Shown: positions 1 through 12,500, counted from the stretch's first letter. The stretch is DNA of 64,000 bases from JAAYCI01 sp031551695 (GCA_031551695.1 JAVBNG010000013.1:26630-90629), one strand, 5' to 3'. The notes: generated by a model not told the origin, from the sequence alone. Numbers and translations: made by a program.

Positions 1-2789
1 CCGTCCACGGGCAGGGAGCTGTTCTGCCCGTCCCCAAAGCAGGCCAGCACGGGAATTTGGCCGCGCCTGTCCCAGCCCCTTGCCGCCGTGTAGTCATCCC
101 ACGGGTTGCCCATGTCGCCAATGGCAAGCGCGCCCGCCGCTTTGTCTTCGCCGTCCACGCCGGAGGGGTCACTCGTCCATGGGCCAGGCGCCATGTCGGT
201 CCAGCCGCAGTTGAACATGAGCGTGCAGCCGATGTCTTTATACCCCAGCACGCGGTGCGCCGTGGGAGCGGTGACGCTGCCGCTGAGCGCCACACACCGG
301 GTGATCTCGGCCAGGGGGTCGCCTTTGCCCGCAATGCCGCCCGCTGTTTCAATGCCCGAAACGCTGCCCAGCGCGTAACAGCGGGAAACCTTGCAGCCAT
401 ATGTGACCCCGCCCGCGATGCCGCCCACATAAGAAGGGGTCGGAACAGCGTTCCGAATCCGGACGTCGCCCGCCGAATAGCAGTCCGTCACGACGGCGGG
501 CTGGACGAAACCCATCGTCAACATTCCGGCGATGCCGCCGACAAACTCCAGGCCGTCCACGCTGCCCAGGGACCGGCATTGCTCGGTGGTGCCGCCGCTC
601 ATCGTCCCCACGATGCCGCCCGTGCCACACGCGCCCGTCACGTTGGCGCTGGAGGAGCATTGGCGGATGAAATACGCATCTGCGTCAAAACTGCCGACGA
701 TGCCGCCGGTGAAGAATGCCCCGCGCACAGAACCGGAGGTTGTGCACCGTTCAATGGTGGACACAACTGCCTTGGCAACCAGGCCGCCCGCATACATGCC
801 GTCTGTATCCAGGCCGGTGGCGGACACATCCCCCGAAAACGAGCAGTCTGTAATGGTGGAGCGGTCTGCGGATGCAATCAGGCCGCCCACAAGGGCCTCG
901 CCGGATACGCTGCCGGAGGCGGTCACATTCGTGACGACAGATCCCGTGAGGTAGCCGGCCAGCGCCCCGCGCTCACTTCCTCGCAGCACACAGTCAGAGA
1001 GGTTCAGGTTCTTGATCTCGGCGTTATATACAAAACCGAACAGGCCGCCAAAGTCCGCGCCGCCGGTGTCCACCGCCAGGTTGGAGATGGTCTTGCCCTT
1101 GCCGTCGTATACGCCATAAAAAGAGAGGCCCGCGTAGCCGATCGGCGTCCAGCCGGCATCCGCCTGCTGCGGCGGGCGGTATGCGGAAAGGTCGATATTC
1201 TCTGTTTGGACGTAATATGCGGGCGCGGAGGGCATGCCCGCATAGGCAGGGTCGCCCAGGTTGACCTGCCGCGCCATAAAGGCAAGGTCGTCCACGGTGG
1301 CGATGCGGTAGGGGTCGCCCTGGGTGCCGCTGCCGGAGAGGCGGTAGGTCATGTAGGAGGGCAGGGCGCCGCTCATGGCGCTGTGCACGGGCACGGGCAC
1401 CTGCCCCGCCCGGCTCCACGCGCCGTCCGTATAGGCGGCCCAGGCCGCGCCGCCCGGCAGCGTGAACACCGGTGACGTGCCGTTTTCCCCGTTTTTGGGT
1501 TGCGTGCCGTCAACGGTTTTGCCGTTCACCAGCAGCTCCCGCCAGGCGTAGTTGCCCACAAGGGCCCCCGCGCCGCCACCCACAACGCGCCCGGCGCTTG
1601 CCGCATCGACGGCCGTGCCCAGCACCGCGCAGTTTTTGATATCGCCGTCCGCCAGCCCCGCGATGCCGCCCGCTGTGCCCCCCGCGACGGGGGCGTCCAC
1701 GGTGGCCTCCGTCCAGCAGGTGGCCACCACGCCGCCGCCGGACACAGCGCCCACGATGCCGCCCGCTTGGGCTGTTGTCTGCACGGTTCCCGTGAACACG
1801 CAGTTTTTCACCGTGCCGCCCCTCAGCTCGCCCGCGATGCCGCCCGCCGCGGTGCCGCTCACGAAGGATGCGATGACGGCCACGTTGCCGATCTGTCCGC
1901 CCTGCACCACACCGAACAGCCCGGCGGCCGGCATCATGCTCACGGTAAGGCCCGAAACGGCGAAGCCGCCGCCGTCGAACACGCCCATGAAGGGGCGCGC
2001 CGCGCTGCCGATGGGGATAAAACCGGGGTAGGCGCTCATGTCGATGTTCGCCGTCAGCGCCACGTGCAGCGTCGCGTCCGTCACGCTGGGGGCCGTGGCG
2101 TATTTTTCATAGAACGTGCCGTCCGAATAGGCGGCGGCAAACTCGTTCAGCGAGAAGGCCGTGTCGATGGTGAGCGGGTTTTCCGCCGTGCCCATGCCGA
2201 ACACGGACATGGGCGTGAATATCTGCTCCTCTTCCACGCACACAGTCAGCCGCGGCAGCGCCGTGCCCTGCGCGGGGGCGCAGCCCTGGGGCAAAACGGC
2301 CGTGAAAACATATTCCCCGGTCTGGTCCGGCAGGTAGCCGCCCGCGGCCTCGCACTGCCACTGGATGCCCGGAAGCTCGGTATTTTCGGCGCCGTCCACC
2401 GTGGCCAAAAGCACGTCCGGCAGCAGCAGTGCCTGCTGCGGGGTTCCCGGCGGCACAAACTGCGCTTCAACCTCCGGCGCCAGCGGCGCAAAGCCCTGCA
2501 CCACGCGCGCCGCAGGCGCGGACGATGCGGCGGGGTCCTCGCCGGAGCCCTCGCCCGAGCCGGAGCTCTCGTCTGAGCCGGAGCTCTCGCCCGAGCCGGA
2601 GCTCTCGTCTGAGCCGGAGCTCTCGTCCGAGCCGGAGCTCTCGACGGAAGGGGAGCTCTCGACGGAAGGGGAGCTTTCTACGGCGTCAGACTCCGCCGCC
2701 CACGCCGCCGCCGGCATGGATGCCCACAGGCCCATCGCCAGCGCGAGCGCCAGGGCCAGGGAAATGCTTTTCCGCGTCGGTTTGTGCAT
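1..2789 (-). CDS. GLUG-motif secreted surface protein (3' end beyond window)
   Basis: The reading frame is open from an ATG at 2789 to the window edge, giving about 929 residues without the C-terminus. AGGAGG lies 6-7 nt upstream of the ATG. Residues 1-29 form a signal peptide (basic start, Leu/Ala core, AWA cleavage region). A Ser/Glu/Gly-rich linker follows (about residues 38-85). The rest contains many short GLUG-type repeats (patterns such as GGIAG, GGIVG and GLFG followed by N-x-x-x or C-x-x-x-G-x-V), which in other bacterial surface proteins build beta-helical adhesin-like stalks. It is the last of three large surface-protein genes on this strand. The anchor cannot be judged because the C-terminus is missing. 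Secretion and repeat class are well supported; the ligand is unknown. Confidence 0.85.
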   Translation of the reverse strand, partial: MHKPTRKSISLALALALAMGLWASMPAAAWAAESDAVESSPSVESSPSVESSGSDESSGSDESSGSGESSGSDESSGSGEGSGEDPAASSAPAARVVQGFAPLAPEVEAQFVPPGTPQQALLLPDVLLATVDGAENTELPGIQWQCEAAGGYLPDQTGEYVFTAVLPQGCAPAQGTALPRLTVCVEEEQIFTPMSVFGMGTAENPLTIDTAFSLNEFAAAYSDGTFYEKYATAPSVTDATLHVALTANIDMSAYPGFIPIGSAARPFMGVFDGGGFAVSGLTVSMMPAAGLFGVVQGGQIGNVAVIASFVSGTAAGGIAGELRGGTVKNCVFTGTVQTTAQAGGIVGAVSGGGVVATCWTEATVDAPVAGGTAGGIAGLADGDIKNCAVLGTAVDAASAGRVVGGGAGALVGNYAWRELLVNGKTVDGTQPKNGENGTSPVFTLPGGAAWAAYTDGAWSRAGQVPVPVHSAMSGALPSYMTYRLSGSGTQGDPYRIATVDDLAFMARQVNLGDPAYAGMPSAPAYYVQTENIDLSAYRPPQQADAGWTPIGYAGLSFYGVYDGKGKTISNLAVDTGGADFGGLFGFVYNAEIKNLNLSDCVLRGSERGALAGYLTGSVVTNVTASGSVSGEALVGGLIASADRSTITDCSFSGDVSATGLDTDGMYAGGLVAKAVVSTIERCTTSGSVRGAFFTGGIVGSFDADAYFIRQCSSSANVTGACGTGGIVGTMSGGTTEQCRSLGSVDGLEFVGGIAGMLTMGFVQPAVVTDCYSAGDVRIRNAVPTPSYVGGIAGGVTYGCKVSRCYALGSVSGIETAGGIAGKGDPLAEITRCVALSGSVTAPTAHRVLGYKDIGCTLMFNCGWTDMAPGPWTSDPSGVDGEDKAAGALAIGDMGNPWDDYTAARGWDRRGQIPVLACFGDGQNSSLPVD
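2551..2676 (-). repeat. Seven 18-bp tandem repeats in the surface-protein linker
   Basis: Five units of type TCGYCYGAGCCGGAGCTC (plus-strand sense) are followed by two units of type TCGACGGAAGGGGAGCTY, all exactly 18 bp. They keep frame and encode the ESSGSD/ESSGSG/ESSPSV linker behind the signal peptide. Near-identical units of a multiple of three can expand or contract without breaking the gene, so linker length may vary between strains. Confidence 0.85.
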
Positions 2790-2872
2790 GGGACTCCTCC
2801 TGTTTGCCGCGCTCCGGCAGCATTCGTTCCCCCGGGCACACACGCCCGGCCCCTTTTTTTGGATGTTGCACC

Positions 2873-2901
2873 ATTATAACAAGTCCTGTCGAAAAAAGAA
2901 A
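2873..2901 (-). promoter_or_regulatory. Promoter of the GLUG surface-protein gene
   Basis: On the minus strand TTTCTT (2901-2896) is followed after 17 bp by a perfect TATAAT (2878-2873). A GC-rich hairpin (CCGGGC / GCCCGG, 2832-2849) lies in the roughly 80-nt leader before the AGGAGG site. The -10 is strong and the -35 weak. Confidence 0.55.
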
Positions 2902-2976
2902 CGCCTAGATAGGAATTATGACAATTTTTGCTCCTTTGGGGACAGGGGAAGCATCGCTTGGCAGCCTTTGGGCTGT

Positions 2977-3237
2977 TGGCAGACGCATTACCTACGTTTT
3001 TGGCAGACGCGCAACACTGTTTTCGAGTGGTTGCAAATAAATTAAAAGGGTTCGAAATCCCATGTTTTCAGCGTATTGTACAGTTTTTTGTCCTTGACAT
3101 CTGGGGCTATGCCATCAGGTTCTAGTCGGGGCAACTCGCTGGAGGTTCAAGTTCTCTTGGCCTCACAGCAAAACAGCCATAACACAGTAATGTTATGCCT
3201 GTTTTGCTTTTTCGGAGTGCTGGCAGACGCATTACCT
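2977..3237. repeat. Duplicated TGGCAGACGCATTACCT word
   Basis: The 17-bp word TGGCAGACGCATTACCT occurs at 2977-2993 and 3221-3237. Its first ten bases occur a third time at 3001-3010. TTGGCAGACGC is the usual D-loop sequence of bacterial tRNA-Leu, so these may be debris from tRNA-Leu duplications or from insertion at a tRNA-Leu gene. Confidence 0.5.
3111..3164 (+). pseudogene. Possible tRNA-Leu 3'-half remnant
   Basis: The segment reads like the 3' half of a class II tRNA: a CAGG anticodon-loop-like start, TTCTAGT, a GGGGCAACTC variable-arm element, then GGAGGTTCAAGTTCTCT resembling a T arm with the TTCAA loop. The 5' half and a matching acceptor strand are not found next to it. The T-stem contains G-U closures, so it is degenerate at best. 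A chance resemblance is possible. Confidence 0.3.
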
Positions 3238-3568
3238 TGCCTGGCGATGGGTTTTGCCTATGCTTTTAGATTTTGCAGTACACTCTCCAGCCCCTCGGCT
3301 ACAACCCTTGGGATCAGCTATGCCAACTTCTTGATCACGCTAAATTGGCCGCACCATTCCACATGGTTTTGGGATGGTGCGCTCAGAATGAATTCAAGGT
3401 CTACTTCACCATTTGACAACAGGCGTGGCTTCACCGGGTAGATGAAAATCCCAGCGGCCGTATGATCGCCATGATTCGATGATTCGAGAGGGTTAAACTT
3501 TTCGGGGCAATGCACTGTTCAAACAAATACTGCATCACCCTTTTCCGGCGCATCCAAGAAAATTGCGG

Positions 3569-6500
3569 TCACTTGCGCCTGCGGCACAAAAGGAGCACCG
3601 CCAGCGCAGCGAAAGCCGTCCCCAAAAGAACTAGCCAGAAAATGACAGGTGCCCCGTCGCCTGTTCGGGGTGCCACGGGCGTGGAGCTCGCAGGCGAACT
3701 GTCTGAAGCGGAGCCGTTGGAACCGGAACTGCCGGAGCTTGAGCCGCTGGAACTGCCGCTTGAAGAGCTGCTGCTCTTATCCGCTTTCCATCGGGCATAA
3801 AGCGTAATCCCGCCCACTGGCACGGTGTCCGTGTCGAAAATCCACTGTTCCGTGCCGGAAGGCGCTTTGTACCAGCCGAGGAACGTATATCCTTGTTTGG
3901 AGGGCTCGGCGGGGGGTGTAAGCTTGCTGCCGAAAGGCGCGGTGTAAGACGCCGGAGCCGTGCCATGCCCCTGCACGTCGAATGTCACCGGGTAGAGGTT
4001 CGCAATCCATTTGGCATACAGCGTCAGGTCGCTGTCCGGCATCAGGTCCATATCCAGATGCCACACGCTGCCGTCAGAGCACGCCCGGTTCGTATACCAA
4101 CCCGCGAAGGTATACCCGCCGGGATCGGTTGACGGAACGGCGTCAAACATCTCTTTCGTCGAGCCGCCGGGTAAAACCAGATGGCCCGGGCGGGCTTTCA
4201 GCACGGTTGCCGCAATGCCGTATCCGTTTGTGTCGAACGTGACATTCTTAAAAATGGAGTTCCATTTCGCATACAGCGTCACGCCCTGCGGCGGCACAAT
4301 ATCTGTGCCGAAGTCCCATTTGTTGCCACCGGTGCAGGCCGCGTTGGTATACCAGCCCGCAAAGGTGTATTCCGCCGCCGCCGGGGCCGGGGCGGGCTCC
4401 GGAACCAAATCGCCAACCGGAACCATCTGCGGGTCGGGCCCGGCGCCGTGGCCGTTCATACTGAAAAACACGTTGCACTCCCCGGTGATCCATTTCGCAT
4501 ACAGGGTGGCGTCGGCGGGGATATCCCAAGGGCATGCGGCGGACCCGTCGTAGAAATAGTATTGTTTATCCAGTGTGCCGCCGCCGTCCGGAGACGAATA
4601 GTAGCCCGCGAAGGTATCGCCCGTCCGTTCCGGCGGGGTGATGCCGGGTGGGTTTTGGCCGAAGGTCGCGCCGGTTTGCGCCGTGCCACCGCTGCCGCCA
4701 AGGGCATCCAGCGTGGCAGTGTAACCCAGCGGCTGCCATTTTCCGTATATGCGCACGCCGCCCACCGGCACTGTCCCGGAGGAAAAATCCCACGCCGTTG
4801 TGAAGCCGGGATCGGCATACCAGCCCGCAAAGTTGTATCCGGGCTCCGCCGGTGTTTGCGTGCCGGGGGTGGTGAGGTCAAAATCCGGCTCTGCTATCAG
4901 CGCCCCGTACTCCATTTTGCGCTGGTAGGGGTTTGGCGGCGCGTCTTCGTTCGGGCCGGGCGTGGGGTAAAGGAAATTCCCAAGACTGCCCGTGTCGAAA
5001 TAAACGGTGTATCGGTTTACGTTCCACTTGGCATAAAGAATCATATCGCGGGCCGGCATGGTGTTCACCGTGAAGCTCCACGCGCTGTGCAGCGCGGCGT
5101 CCTGATACCAGCCGCCGAAAGTGTAGCCTGTTTCGGCGGGCGCAGCCGGCTGCGCCGCCGTGGCGCCGAACGCGACGCGCTGCGCCGCCGGCGCCGTACC
5201 ATGCCCCTGCACATCAAAGCGCAGGTTATAGGCCTGCGGCGTCCATTTTGCGTACAGCGTAAGGTTGGCGGTGACGGCGTCTGCACCAAAGTTCCACCTG
5301 TCCCCGGCGGCGCAGGCGGCGGATTTGAACCAGCCGCCAAACACATATCCGGCAGCGGCGGGCTGCGCGGGCGTGGAGATGGCCGTGCCCGGGATGGCCG
5401 GTACCGCCGGCGGCGCCGTTCCGTGGCCGTTTGCGCTGAAGGTGACCGTATAGGTGAAATCGCCCCATTGCGCGTAAAGGATGACGGGGTTTGTCACAGG
5501 GGCGCTGTCTTGCGCCCAAAGCGTGCCGCCGGAAGGGGATTGCGACCATCCCGTGAACACGTAGCCTGCCGGAATGCCGGACGGGGTAATGTCGCCCGTG
5601 ATGGTCGCGCTGAAATCCACGTACCGCGCCGCCGGCGCCGTGCCGCGGCCATTCGCGTCAAATACCACCCAGTTGTCGGCAATGCCGCTGCTCTGTGTGC
5701 CCACCAGCGAAGCGTCCGTCACGTTGCCGTGGTTGTGGAAAACACCGCCGCTGCCGCACAAAAGTTCTTCGCCGTTTGTGATGGCTCCGTAGTTCATCAA
5801 TATGCAGTTTTCAATGGTGAGTTTTGCGCCGGGCTCAAGCGTGAGGGAGTCGCCCGCGCCAAGCTCGGCATCCTGGCCGGAAAGTTCGGTTGAGCGCAGC
5901 AGCGTAACCGCCACGCCAGCCCCGGAGGACGCGACAGCCGCCAATGCTTCGGCCAGCGTGCCGTACTGCGCGCCCGCCTGCCCCGCAATGATCCACATGG
6001 CTTCCGCCGAGCCGCTTTGGGCCCATTGGGCGGTCAGGATTTTTTTGTTGTCCATCAGGATGGGTTTGCCCGCTGAATAGACGTTGTCGTCATCATCTTT
6101 CCAACCGTCAAACACGTAAAAAATGGCACCGTTGTCGGGCTTGTGCAGGCTGCCGGGCGCATGGGCCCTTGCGGTGGAGCCCGCGGTGTACGCCTGCGGG
6201 TCGGCAGGGAGGGCTCCGGTCACGTCGGGGTCGGCGCCGGATATTTGGTATGTGACGGAGTAGAACTCCAGTGCGAGAGTTGCCTCCCCCGTTTTGAAAC
6301 GGAGGGTTTTCCCGGTGTCCACGCCGTTCACATAAACGCCGTACACGGTGTCAGATTCAAGCGAAATGGCCTCGTACACGCCGGTGGCGCGCCGCGCGAG
6401 GGTTACGGCATCGCCCGACGGCGGCACGAGCGCGACAACCCCGAGGTCGGCATCCATGCCGTCCAGATGTGTTGTTACGCCGGATGTGTAATAGCGAATT

Positions 6501-9500
6501 TGCGTGGCGCGCGCGTCCTGTGTGAAGCGGGCCGTGCGTCCCGTGTCTTTGCCGCCCAGCCAAACCTGCCACAGATGGGCGGTGTCCTCAAAGCCCACAC
6601 ATTCATACGCGCCAACCGAAGTTTGCGCCAGCGGGCGGGTTGAAAGGCCCTCGCATTTCAAGAGGCCCGCGCCGAGGATATCTGTCGGCGCGTCGTCCAG
6701 TGTCACTCCAACTTCCACCGCATACCGGTTCACCGTGACGTGGTTTTGCCCCGCAGCGTAGGCGATGGTTTGCCCGGCGTTTTCTCCGTCCACCCAAATT
6801 TCCCAAACCGCCGCGCCGTCGCCGCCGATGCCGTCCACCTGCCGCACGTCGGTGTATGTCCCTGTACCGGCGCGGCCGACGGCAAGTATTGTGCCGCCGT
6901 TCCGCAGTTCCACGCGCCCGGCGTCTTCCGGCGCGCCGTTCATGGTGGTGGCGACGGTGGCGGAATAGTAGCACACCTGTGCCGCCGGGCCGCCAAAGGT
7001 CACCGTTTTGCCCGTGTCCTTGCCGTCCACAAACACATTGAACACGCCGGCGGCCTCGGCGGTGTCCGCAAGCAAGGAATATTGCTCCGCGGCGTTGTCA
7101 TATGCCATGGCGAACCGCTTTTGGCCGCCCTGGTATAAATCCACGCTGTTTTTACGAGTTTTTACGCCGTCCAAATAGGTTTCCACATAGGCGCTTTCGT
7201 AGGTGCGGGGCGTTTCAAACGTGCCCGCCGGAATCGTCAAAATGCCGGTTCTTGCCTCCACGCCCTCGGTTTCCGTCCACAGGGCGGTCAGCGTTACGTC
7301 GCCGTAAGCGCGGCTGAACGGCACCGTTGCGCCGGAAACAAACACCGCGCCCTGCGTGAAGCCGGTGTTGCCATCCGGGGCACCGCCGCCGGTGTAGGCG
7401 CTGCCGGGGGTTGTCACCTCCCAGCCGGAGAAGAAGTATTTGTTGTTTTGCGGCACCGGGGCCACGGGCAGCCGGGCAAAGGTGTCCGTGTACAGGTATT
7501 TCCCGGCAGGGGGCGCGGTAAACACATCCACGCCGCCCATGTTGTAGGTGATCGTGTTTTCGTTTACTTTCCAAATGGCGTAATAGTCGACGATGGCTCC
7601 ATCGTCGGGGATGAGGTTCGCATAGGTTGTGGTAAAGCGCCCCAGTGCGGTGGCGGCGCCTGCCCTTTCGGTGTTCCAGCCCATGAACGTATAGCCCTCG
7701 CGCTGCGGCGCTGTGGGCGTTTCGCCCGTGCCGCCGATGCTGGGGTAGTCGTAGGTGGTGCCGTAATCGGCGGTTTGGGTAAGGTACAAGGTGGTGTCGT
7801 CGCCGGCGTGGTTCGTGTAATAGTTTACGGTGTAGCGGTGCGGCGCCCAGCGCGCGTACAGGGAACCGTTCGCGCTGAAGGCATTTGTGGCGGCGGTGGC
7901 CAGATAGCCGTCCGCGTCCAGGAACTGTGTGCCCCCCGTGGCGGCGGCTGTGTTGTAATACCCGGCGAAATCATACCCTGTGCGCGCGGGCAAGGTGATG
8001 GGGTTGCCGCTGCCGTTCGCTCCAACCGGCTGTGTGGAGGCAGAGTTAAAGAACCACCCGTTGTCGTATTTCTGGTAAAGGCTTGCGGTGCCGGGGGCCC
8101 AGGGCGCCGTGTCGGAATGGTTTTTGTTCAGTGCCACCGTGTAGGTGTTTGCCGCCCACACCGCGTACAATGCGGTTTGTGTGGCGGAATAGTAGTAAAT
8201 GCCGGAGCCGGCCGCGTCCCAGCCGGCGGTGATGGTGCCCTGGTTTGCCTGGGTCTGGTCGTAGTTCCAGCCAAGGAACGCATACCCCGTGCGGGTGGGG
8301 GAACCCGGTGCTCCGCCGAAGGGGCGCAGGGAATTGGGGTAGGAACCGCTCATCACCACCTGGGTTGCGGGGGTGAAGTTCAGGGCGCCGCCGTTTGCGT
8401 GGTAGGTGATGGTGGCGGTTGCGGGGTCTGTGCCGCGCGAGGAGTTGTAAGTGTTCACAGAGGCGCCGGAAGCTGTGCTGATGTAAATATTGCCGTTTGA
8501 ATTGCTTTTTGTGCCGTTGCCGCCCGCGTTTGCGCCATTGCCGCCCTGCCTTGCATAAAAGTCCGGCACGCCGTCGTCACTGTTTGTTATGGTGCCCGCC
8601 AGGCCGGAGCCGTTCGGCGCGTCGCCGCCATGGCCGCCGTTTGCCGTGGGAGAAGGCTGCCGATGGTAATTGAAGCCGCCACCGCCGCCCCCGCCGCCGC
8701 CGCCGCCGCCACTACCGCCTGTGCCGATGGGACTGGCAGCGCTTCCGCCGGCGCCTCTTCCACCGCCGCCGCCGCCGCCCGCGTACCGGTACCTGTCGTT
8801 TATATAGCCTCCGGTATAGGAACCGTTGGAACCCGTGGCGCCGGCGGAACCGCCGTTGCCCGCGGTTGCCTGCACCCTGGCGGAATCCAGCACGCGCAAG
8901 GCGCCCGCGGCGCCGCTGCCACTGCCCGAACTGCCGGGATAACCGCTGTTTCCATCCGTCCGGTTGTCGTCGCTCGTTGTGGTGAACCCCGACCCGCCGC
9001 TGCCGCCGCTGCCGCCGTCCGCGCCATGTGTGCCGATGCCCGCACCGCCGCCGCCGCCGCCATAGCCGCCGCTGCCGCCGGAACCGGTATAGTATGTGTT
9101 GACGGACCTGGAGGCATCACCACCGGGGGCCCCGTTGCCTGCGCTGCCGCCGCCGCCGCCGTTTGCCGCCAGTGTGCCGCCGCCGCGCAAAATAAGCGTT
9201 GCGCCGCCGGGCAGGTAAACGGCGGCATTCCCTCCTCCTCCGCCGCTGCCGTTGGCTCCGTTCACCGTCAGCGTAACACCGCTGGCTAGATACAGCGTGG
9301 CGCCGTCCGGGCCGGCGCCAACACCCAGCGTGCCGTTGATGGTGCGGCTGGACGTGACCTTGTAATAATAGCCGCTGTACAATGTGGTGGCGCCGGTCAC
9401 TTCCGTATAACCGTTCCAATAGGGCGTGGCAGCCTGCACGCCAAGCATCAGCGGCCCGGCAACGCCTGCCAGCGCCACCAGCGAAAGCGTGGCCGCCGCC

Positions 9501-12500
9501 GTGCGCCGCAGCATGCTTTTGGGCAGGACCACACGGCGCGCCACGGCGGCGCTTTTGCGCCAAACGCCTTTCCGCCGCAGGCCAAACAGCGCCGCCAGCA
9601 CTGGCAGCGCAAACAATGCCATCACAAAAAACGGCTGATTGCCGTTCCCCGGTGCGGGCGGAGGTGTGCCGCCTGTGCCTGCGCTGCTTCCACCGCCGGA
9701 ACCGCCGCCCCATATGCCGAGAGCGGCGGCGTTATCCGGTGCGGGATCATCCGCAGGCGCGGAGGTGTTGTCAGGCGCAGGGTCATCCGCCGGTGCGGCG
9801 GAACTGTCCGATGTGGAGCCATCGTCCGGCGCGGCGGGACTGTCCGATGTGGAACCATCGTCCGGCGCGGAATCGCCCTCCGGCAAGCCATCCGTCTCCG
9901 GGTCATCCGGCGCGTTGTCTTTGCCCGGCGCCCCCTCATCCTCCGGCGGCGCAAAGCTGCCTTCCGGCAGCTCGATGCCGAAATACGCCATGGAAAGAGG
10001 CGCTGAAAAACCGTCGGCGCCCACCACGGTTGAGCCGTACACACGCACTTGCAGGGTGTGGGTTTGCGCGAAGTCCGGCACCTGGAACAGCAGGTTGTTC
10101 CGCAGGAATGCCTCCGCGCCGGAAACGGATATGCCGCCGCCAAACGTGACGGCAACCGTGCCCGCGTGGGTGGTGGGGTCAATGTTGTAATGCACGGTGT
10201 GGCCGCCGTCATCCAGCACCAGCACATCGCCGTTTGTCACCTCCAGAACGGCGTGGTTCATGGGTGCGCCGATGGACGGATAGCCGCTGATCGCGAGGTT
10301 CGACAGGCGGTAATACTGCCCGCTTGCGCCGTTTACGGCGCCATCTGCGTCGCATTTCACATAGCCGGAGGCGATTACCGCGTCCGCTTCCTCGCCGAAG
10401 ATGGAAACGGCGGGCAAATCGTAATTCGCATACAGGCTGAGCGGCGCGGTAACGGGCTGGGCAAAATCGTACGGCGCTCCCTCTCCATTGTTGTTTGCGT
10501 CCGCATCAACGCGCCAGCCGCCAAAGGTCCTGCCGGGGTGGTACGGCGCGCCGGCTTCCACCGCCCGGCCGTTTTCGGCCACAACCTGCACCAGCATCAG
10601 GCGGCCGGCATCATAAAAGGACGCCGTGTAGTACGCCGCGGTGCCGGTTTGGCTGCCCTGTTTCAGGTTTATGCCGGTGTCGGCGCCTGTCACCGCGCCG
10701 CCGATTCTTACGTCGTATCCGGCGGTGGCGTCGTCGGCCAGCTTGTGCACATAGCGGTAGTGATAGGCGTTTTCGCCGCTGCTGTACGTTAGGACATATG
10801 CCTGTCCGTCCGCATGCCAGAGAGACACGCTTGCGCCCACCCATGGCGCGCCGTCCTTTTGCACATCCACTGTGACCTTGTAATATTCATCCGCAAGGAC
10901 GGTTTCACCGGCCGCCAACCCGGCGGCCGTGAGGTGGAAGCTTTGCCCCGAAACCGCGCCGTTGATGAAAACGTCATAAACATCATTGCCGGTGTCGCCC
11001 TGGATGACGCGGGTATATGCGGCGGTATTGCCGCTGGTGCTTTGGTATTGCAGAAATTGCCTCACCGCGCCTCCCTGGCGCAATGTCACCGAGGCATCCG
11101 TCCAAGGAGTGTCGTAGGTGAGGTTCAGTGTGGCCGTGTAATAGGGAATTTCGGCCTTGCGTTTTGCCGCTGTTGCCATGTCGAGGGTGTGGCTTGCGCC
11201 TATGGCCTGGTTGTCCACATAAATGTCATAGCGGTTGTTTGCGCCGGAGGCATTGTCGAATAAAACAGCCGCTTTGTGCGTGCCGCCGCCCACATCGTAG
11301 AGCAATCTGCTTTTCACGATGCCGTTTTGGCGCAGCGATACGTCGCCAACATCACTGCCCGTGCCGTCCAGCAGTGTGGTGACCTCGGCGGTGTAATATT
11401 GCAGGGTCTCGGTAAACTCCGTGCCTTTTTGTGAAGCGGCCGTCACTGACAGCGAGCGGCCCGTGCCGTTTCCGTTCAGGTAAATGTCGTAGGTGCCCAC
11501 CGGCACGCCGTGCTTCGGGTCTTCCTTGTCGTCAAGGTAATAGCTGTAAACACCGGTGCCCGCCGCATCCGTCAGGGTATATTTCAAATAACCGCGCTGG
11601 TAGAGCTGCACGGTTTGCCCGGTGTAGCCCCCGTCGTCCAGCCGCAGGTTTACGGTGGCTTTGTAGGGGACGGCGACCCATTTGGCAAACAGGATGCCGT
11701 TGGTGGGAAACATGGTATTGTTTGCCACGGCGGGAAGCGATGTGTTCAGCGTGCCGTTCGCTTTGATGACGCAGTCGCCCGCGCCGCCCATGCCGGTGTA
11801 GTAGCCGTCGAACACATAGCCCGGCAGCGTGGGCGCCGTGATGCCGGTAAGCGCGGGGCTGCCTGCGGCGGCTGCCTGCCTGCCGGCGTACCAGCCGTGG
11901 TCATATTTCAAGTAAACGTCTGTGGTGCCCGCGTTTGCCGCACCCATGCTGTTCAGCATAACGCGCCACACGCCCGGCTGGTATTGGGCGTACAGCGTGG
12001 CGTCATCCGGGTAGCACCAGGTCCCGGCTGCGTCCACGTAGGCATGCCTGGCGCCGCCCTCAAAATAGCCGCTGTTGTTAATGACGCCGGTGCCGCCGGA
12101 AGGTGCGGTGAAAAAGCCGAGGAAATCCCAGCCAAGCAAATCGATGTTCAGCCGTGTGCCGGTGGCGGTGTTGTAGTTGACGCCTGCCACCACATTGATG
12201 TCCGCCATGCCGGTGGGGTTTGGGGTGCTGCTGGCACGCGTGGGTTTGTTTACATCGAAGCGCAGGGTATAGCGGGCATTCCGCTGCCAGCTGTCCTGTG
12301 TTGTGGCAATCGCGCTGTGCACGGCGGGCTTGCCGTTCACGGCGCCGCTGCCCGTGCTGCCGGTGCCGCTGCAGGCGGCCGTGGAGGCGACGTAAACAGT
12401 GCCGCCCGCGCCCGCGGCGCCCACACTGCCGCCGCCCGCGCCCACGCCGCCCTTGAGTCCCTGTGCGCCGGTTTTTTGCTGCCCGCCGCCCGCGCCGCCG

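Larger units (their letters stand above)
2790..3568. other. Gene-free spacer with tRNA-Leu-like fragments
   Basis: About 780 bp lie between two large surface-protein genes, and no convincing coding frame is present. Besides the promoter and leader of the GLUG gene, the stretch holds two copies of a 17-bp word and several tRNA-leucine-like pieces (separate entries). The remainder is AT-richer than its flanks and shows no clear terminator after the giant gene. Confidence 0.6.

Noticed and set aside
57..2576. Long plus-strand frames opposite the GLUG gene
   Set aside because: They are Ala/Arg/His-rich shadows of a GC-rich coding strand, with no ribosome sites and no domain motifs; the minus frame has a signal peptide and repeats.
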